DNA of 64,000 bases from Euryodendron excelsum (taxonomy: Eukaryota > Streptophyta > Magnoliopsida > Ericales > Pentaphylacaceae). The notes under the pieces were generated by a model, which saw only the letters and a program-made list of their open reading frames with translations, was not told the DNA's origin and made no database searches. Positions 57,661 to 64,000 of the stretch are shown here, one piece after another. The stretch's first letter is position 1; each line of letters begins with the position of its first letter. Location: the NCBI GenBank assembly GCA_033060915.1, contig CM065394.1:34754501-34818500 (forward strand), written 5' to 3'. A program made the translations under genes and the position numbers.

Positions 57661-59681
57661 GACAGGAAATTCAAAACCAGAGCTGCTCAGACAGGACGTA
57701 GAGAGAAGAAGAAGGCAGAAAAGAGGAAAGCAGCAGCAGCAGCAGCAGAAGAAGAGCTGCCCCGAGTCGAGGGGAAGAGCCGAAGAGGTCACAAGGGGTT
57801 TGGGGGTTTAGTATTTGGGAAAAAATTATTTGAGGAGTCCGTCGGCGAGAATTACCCTGTCAAGCCCACTAACCAATTTCATGGGCTACCTACCACCCTA
57901 GGCCCAACCCAAGTAGACAACCAAATTGGTAAGCAGTTTGCATTGCCAACATTCTTGGCTCCCAGATTAGGAGGGCCGAAAAAGAAATTCAAAGAAAAAA
58001 TTGAAAAGTGATTTTCTTTCGAACTTTCTTTCTATTTTCTTTCTTTTTTTCTTTTTCAATAGTTTTTTATTGTTTTCTCTCCTCTTTTCTTTAAATTTCA
58101 AACAAGGAATTCCAAACAAAGTTGTTAAAGAAAATAAACAAGGGTGTGAATATAATGTATATTTTTGATACATTAAAGAATCAAAGTAAAGTAAGTCAAA
58201 AACATGACTATATATTCAAAAATAAGAGTGGAGGCATCACAAGTTCACAACCACTAGGCTAACCCCTCTCCTTGAGTTGCAAGTATTTTGCTTCATACAA
58301 ATGACATACATATTAGGGGTGGACTTTGATCGGGCTCAAAATGACACTAAAATAGTTTTCATTGGACTTAAAATTAAATCAAAAACCCATCGCACATAAA
58401 AACTACATGCCCAAGCCCGCTCATTTTAGCCAAAATATTTTTAGTGAATAATTTTATTATCTAAAAATAATATTAAATAACACAAAAATAAATTACATAA
58501 GTATATAAAAATATATTAGTTTACATGTATATGCCATCGGCCAAGCTTTAAACAAAATTTCTAACCCCTACCTATTAATATAATTTAGCCTAAAAGATTT
58601 CTCAAACCCTATAAACTGATGTGTGGACTTAAGAAAAGTAAAAACAGAAAAGTAAAAAAGTTAAAAAAAAACTGACTTTTTTTATTTATAAGCTTGAGAA
58701 AAAGCTAGGTGGTACTAAAGGAGCTCTACATGTTCAGTATACTAAAATTTTAAACGGTAGTACCAAACACAAAAATGGAAATAAACATCCCATCCCATTT
58801 CATTATATTACACCAAACATAGCCTCAGTCTTGCTGAACATACGGATAATTGTCCCTTTTATGTAACTGCATCATCTCATGCTCCATCAACGTTCCTTAC
58901 CGGAGAAGTTCCTCTTTCGGGTGCAGCAAATCGTGGAGGTGAACAGAGGCAACATTAGCAAGGTATAATGTATAATAGCAGCACTGGTATCAAGAGGATG
59001 AACAGAATGCTGAAGAATCCTTCCATTGTAAATTTGTCAATGTAAATAGAATGTAATAAATACCTAGCTTTACCAACTGCGATGGTTACAGAAGAAGTCC
59101 AACATTGAAAACATTGATAATTCAATAAATTAGTGTACGTAAATATGGAGCAGCAGAAGACTTTATCATATCTGCTTACAAAATTCTAACTTCGGATTAA
59201 TTTTCAACATCACCAATCCTCGAGTGATAAGAATACTCCCAAAAACACACCCTTTTGAGTGATGGCAGTTGTCCAACTTTACAAATGCAACCCTCAATTG
59301 TCAATGGAGAGGGTGCTAAGATCAGAAGGGGGATGCAGCCATAAACTCAGAAGATGCCTTGCACAATCGCACTCTTCAACAAGAAATCACAAATTCACGA
59401 TCAGAAATATTCTCTTCTCGATGAGCATGCAATTTCTGTCAAAACACAACTATTCATCTATCAACTCTTGGGCTACATCCCAGTCGTGCACGGGTTCAAA
59501 CCACAAGGCTCACAAATTAGGTCTTCCACCTAAATTTCTGTTTCCATCTGGTCATCAGCAATTCCGTGCAAGATGAAATGATGCTGCGAAAAAGAAGGAA
59601 AAAAAAAAAACAAACAGATGCAAGTATACTATTTTCCTTGACAAAACTTACCGAAGTATCAGCTGATCAAAAAGAGGAACA
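57661..59681. other. Intergenic region between PWP2 and WDR43
   Basis: It holds the WDR43 promoter and 5' UTR (right of 57660, with a GCA/GCT triplet run at about 57729-57748) and the 3' UTR of PWP2 at its right end. The plus-strand open frames at 57616-58011 and 59259-59576 are antisense or chance. No further gene or bounded repeat was seen. Confidence 0.5.
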
Positions 59682-62600
59682 TCATTTCTGGGTTCCTGTG
59701 GAGCATAAATATCGAAGCAAATATTCATTGGAAGAACATGTTTCTGCCAAATCTTGATGTAATCGGGTAATTGCCTTTTGCAATGATTTTAGAGCAGGAA
59801 GCAAATTCCTGGAGTTCTGTTGAATAGAGTGACCATGAGCTTTACAGAGCTCCTGCAACAGACACCAATCAAAAGCAAATATCAGATCCATCGACCCAGA
59901 CCATGCCAAAGGGATGCATTTGACTGAGATGAAAGCATAAAGAAGGTTAAAGTTACGAGAAGAACCTGACACCATCGAAGAATGAACTCCAAGTGTGGAC
60001 AGCTTTCCAAAAGATCTGAAAATGCTTCAATTAACCTTTGCAGATATCTGAAAGGGACTGATGAAGCAACAACTGGTATATCTCCTGGACTAACAGCAAT
60101 AATGCACTTTTTGATCAGAGTATCTTCATTTAACCGAAGGCTAAGGATCAAAGCCCTGCTTGGTTGATCTTCATTTAGTGCTGCATCAACTGCCTGTGCA
60201 ACAAGGTTAAAGATATTAGATAAAAACAGACATTTCATTACCAAAGCAAGTTGTATTCCCCTTAGAAATCAGAAATCATAAACATCAAATGCGCTAGAAG
60301 CAGCTCTGCCCTATCAAAATTTTTATTTACACTTAGAAGTTGTAAATAGATAATATTTGAGAAATTTCATCTCCATGTGAGCATGTATTCTCCTAGAGGC
60401 AATGAGAATTTAAAACCCCAGTAACATTATAACGACATACCTCTGGTGTAACGTCTATGTCAAGATCAGTGGGATCAAATATGAAGGATTCGTCTATTGA
60501 ATAAATTAGAACCCCCTCTGTTGTTGCTGCCGCCCAACTCCTTCCAGTTGGTGCAAGTCTCAGGCATTTTGTCCGAACAACAGGCCTTCCATGGTTTGGC
60601 ATGGATCCTGGTAAATCATAATCTAATTTTCCCCGGGCTTGTTTGTCAATACCTTCCTCTGCATCACTATTATCATCATCAATTAAATCCAGTGGACCAG
60701 CTTCTGTCATTTTCTTTGAGTTTAAGAAGTCAAGAACACCATCCAAAGAAAGATTGTGGGTTATTTGAAACCTACGGAGCAGTACCTGAAAAGTACAGTA
60801 TTTCTGTGCATAAATGGACCTAGTTTACAATATCAAAACACAGCATGGTAGAACAAAATTATGTAGAAAAATATTACCACCATCAAACATTGGTCAAAGG
60901 AATAAATATGGGTAATGATTAAAAGAAAAAATAGGTAGGAAATGCTAAATTAATAGCCTCATTAGAGTTTCTAGCATTAACAAAAATTGTTAAGCACTCT
61001 AAACGGAATTTGATAATAAGGACAGAAACTTAATTGATAAAATGGAGAAGCCTCCCAACAGTTGACTATAAAGCAGTTAAAGACTTCAGTGAATCTTTAG
61101 CATCCAGGAGGTAGAGGTGGGGAAACCAGAGCTCTACCTATGTCAAACCATTACAGATGGGTGATAAAACTGAAAATCCAGCACCAAAAAATTTTAGTAT
61201 CAATAATTCATGTTGATAACTATTCTATGTTGAAAAATTTTATATAGCTGTATTTTACTACTAAAATTTGTAAACAAAATTCAAAATTCCAACCAGTTTG
61301 CACTAAGGATGATGAGCATTAAATATATTGAGTCTATCTGACCCTTTGAAGTTGATTTGCCATTCTTAGTAGTAATTAAGTAAGAACATCCACTGATATT
61401 GTAAAACAACCCCAAGTCTGTATCCCAAGAAAATTCTCTCACAAGTCACTCTACCACTTCATTTACTCCTCACTAAAGTTTGAATTACACAGATATTCCA
61501 TGGATGGTTTGCAGCATAAAAATCTGGCATAATCAAAGTTTGGAATTTCAGCAGTGTCATTCTACTAGATGAAATAGTCAAGAATGGTCTAGAAAAATCT
61601 CAAAAGCAAATAGAGCGCTATGTAACAGACAACATCACAAAAGCATAAGGTTTTGAAAAGAGGAAGAAAGTTATTTCTAGACATACAAATGCAAACTAAC
61701 CTGATCAGCAATGTCATACATACAAATGTATTTACTACTTCCCCCAGCTAATATGTAACTCCCATCAGCAGAATAACATAACGTTGTGAAGCACTTTCCA
61801 GAACTGGAGTTGGCAGCTGACCTACGATCAGTCATAAGACGGCCACCGGCAATGTCTCTACGACCCTCTATTGTGTACATTAACAAGCCATCAATTGGAT
61901 CCCAGAAATGGATTTGCCCGTCTAATGTGCTGCAGGCCAATTGCTTTCCATCTGGTCGATAAACAACGGTAAGAACATCATGTGTGTGCGGAAATGTTTC
62001 AACTGCACCTTTTCCTTCAAAAACATCCCACAGGCGAACAGTTTTGTCCCATGAAGATGAAGCTAAAATGGCCTACATGTAAAACATAATGTGATTTTAT
62101 GCTCCATATCAAGCAAGATACAACAATAAAAGAACTATGATACTCATGATATTGTCAACAAGTACATCATAAATGCCCAAAATAGGGGATAAGGGGTGAT
62201 AGGTTCTGGTCAGAATGTCCACATAAAGAAACAACTTAAGATCAAAAGTAGTACTCAGTACGAAATAGATTAGAAATATAAATACAAACAATGGAAACAC
62301 AAGTCAACTCACATTTGTAGGAGAAAACATCAGCCCATGAACAGGACCCTCATGACCGCTGAGAATATCCAACAGCCGCCCTGTCTTCATCGACCAGACA
62401 AAAATCTAATACACACACATGCAGAAGTACCCTGTCAGAAAAAATAAATAATGGTAGGAGAGCAATGTCAAAATTTATCCAGAAATATGCATATACCTCA
62501 AATGAATCAAGAGTTCCAGCGCAAATCACTTCACCACTCTGATCTGAGGCTAAAGAGACAAATTGCTTAGAAGAAGGGGTAGTGAAGGTTCTAAAATTCC

Positions 62601-64000
62601 GATAGCGGAAGAGATCCCATGCACGAACAGTCCCATCAAGAGATGCACTTAAGAGACAATGGTTGCTAGCCATAAAATGGAGTGCAGTGATTGCATTAGC
62701 GTGCTCCGAAAACGTCACAAAACAGAAGCCTGAGGAAACAGTCCACACCTATAACAAATGTGCTAAGTCACCATGAGTTTACCACACAAATTAATAGAGG
62801 AAATGCCCATAAACAAACACATGCCACTTCAGTCTACCATGTATCAACTATGCAAAAGCCATCCAAATTGAAACAGGGACTAGGTCATGCAAAGCCCGGT
62901 ATATGCATGAAGGGTCCTCTATGCACAAATCAGTAGCATAATTGAAACAACTATAAACAATAACATCACTTGCCCAATTCAGAAAGGGCTCACATGTAAG
63001 CATGCATTTCTTTCATACAAGTATATATTATGAACAGCAAAAAAACAAGGATTTACAATTAGCTTATCCTAATTATGAGATTGAGTTATGACCTTAAGTC
63101 TTAAGTATTTAAAAGTATACTGTAACTAGTTAAAGAGTGTTTATAGGAACCACATTAACACAGTCCATTCTTCATTCACCTTGATTTTGTTATCATCCGC
63201 TCCTGTAGCCAAGAGCTGTGAATCCGGAGAATATGCAAGACAATTCACATCAAAATAGTGCCCCTGCTGTTTCAAGATGTAACTTTCCGATTTCCATTCC
63301 CAGACAAGCAATTGTCCAAGTTTGGCACAGCCGAACGTCAACCAATTCCCAAGATCATTAAAAACAGCAGTTGTAATCTTCTCTCTTGAAATTGACAACA
63401 AGTGAATGCAAATAAAATCAGGCATCTGATAAAGCCCAAACACACCATTTGAGAACCCCACAACCACAAGATCAAGCCCCCGATGATAATCGCTCACCGT
63501 CAACTTCGCTGGAGCCTGCATAAAGTAGTCCTTTTTCAGCAACTCCCATTTCCCTGTATGCAACAAATACCCACTTTCTTCAACCAAGTTACTATCTCCA
63601 TCATCAAAATTCTTCCGTTTCTTCACATTACCATCATCATTCTGATTTGGCCTCTGCTCTGGAGTACCCGGAGAGGGTGGTTCCGAACCTTCCCATCCTA
63701 ATTTTTCAAATTTATCATCAGTGCCACTGGAACTCCAGCTAAAAATTGCCCCATCACGCGATAGCGTATAAGCCCTAGATACCCTATTCGATTTCTTATC
63801 AATTCCAAAGAAAACACCAACAATTGTGTCTCTGTGACCTAGAAACAAGAAAGGTTTGTTAAAGCCACTCAATTTCTTCAAACAAAATAACCTCGCGGTC
63901 AAGTCCTTTGACCCAGCAAGCACGTAATTCGAGTCCGGACTCCAATCTAAGGCCGTGACCTTATCGTCGCAATCCGCGAAGGTCCGAACCAATTCAAAGG
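59682..64000 (-). CDS. PWP2: Periodic tryptophan protein 2 (PWP2/UTP1), start outside the window
   Basis: Exons on the minus strand: 63180 to beyond 64000, 62497-62748, 62313-62405, 61701-62072, 60441-60785, 59966-60193 and 59682-59852 (stop). All joins are phase 0 and give about 759 codons here. Roughly the first 120-140 residues are missing to the right. Tandem WD40 repeats are clear: VTALDWSPDSNYVLAGS, KPFLFLGHRDTIVGVFFG, NCLAYSPDSQLLATGADD, SASLDGTVRAWDLFRYRN, SGHEGPVHGLMFSPTN and SSSWDKTVRLWDVFEGKG. The C-terminus has the Utp12 region (PSRALILSLRLNEDTLIKKC, VASSVPFRYLQRLIEAFSDL, SNEYLLRYLCSTG). PWP2 is the UTP1 core of the UTP-B complex, binding 5' ETS/U3 in the nucleolus for 18S rRNA maturation. 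It lies directly upstream of and in tandem with the WDR43 gene. Confidence 0.93.

Noticed and set aside
57616..58011. Plus-strand 131-codon open frame
   Set aside because: It is antisense to the first exon and 5' leader of the WDR43 gene; the Ala/Lys-rich part is the triplet repeat of the leader.

Overview
This window comes from the nuclear genome of a plant, most likely a eudicot. Genes are split by many AT-rich GT-AG introns, microsatellites are frequent, there are two LEA stress-protein genes and a plant-type two-domain fluoride exporter, and the middle holds Athila-, Tat- and Copia-type LTR retrotransposon debris. The species cannot be read from the sequence.

Layout. (1) 1-5.6 kb, + strand: the last eight or so exons of a conserved-looking gene that I do not recognise, ending in a Ser/Arg/Gly-rich tail. 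(2) 7.1-11.1 kb: two small LEA_4-type genes in head-to-head orientation, separated by about 2.1 kb that holds a MITE-like element and, near the right-hand gene, a G-box and TATA box. (3) 11.66-18.1 kb, + strand: a 5'-truncated Athila-type Ty3/gypsy element. It has a long RT/RNase H/integrase ORF, a run of exactly 100 G, a palindrome-rich promoter-like block, an env-position ORF with four in-frame stops, a polypurine tract and the start of the 3' LTR. (4) 19.7-25.2 kb, - strand: a six-exon FEX/CrcB-type fluoride exporter of about 474 aa with a degraded LINE in intron 3. A complete solo LTR with a 5-bp target duplication lies about 0.75 kb upstream of its start. (5) 29-32 kb: an unrecognised short ORF pair and two MITE-like elements.

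(6) 32.0-40.7 kb: I read this as one minus-strand Tat-lineage element. Its pol (RT-RNase H, second RNase H, integrase) lies on the - strand, and a long spliced antisense ORF lies on the + strand between pol and the 3' LTR. A second solo LTR with a perfect TCAGG duplication splits its RNase H. (7) 40.7-44.3 kb, + strand: a second, badly decayed Athila-type element (gag, protease, RT, RNase H, integrase fragments). (8) 44.3-49.3 kb: LTR-derived and repeat-rich sequence, with a 160-bp tandem repeat, clustered GGCGCC palindromes before a TATA box, and a 2-kb tract of degenerate pyrimidine/adenine repeats.

(9) 50.9-64 kb, - strand: two genes in tandem for small-subunit processome proteins, WDR43/UTP5 (12 exons, about 632 aa) and PWP2/UTP1 (start beyond the right edge). 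Both are WD40 proteins with a C-terminal Utp12 region and act in early 18S rRNA processing.

The host genes appear intact wherever their splice phases could be followed. All retroelement ORFs are broken except the long Athila pol frame, and many of the stops look like C-to-T changes in CAG, CAA, CGA or TGG codons. The observations most worth following are the antisense ORF of the Tat element, the LTR-like promoter block ahead of the Athila env-position ORF, and the palindromic repeat arrays in several LTRs.
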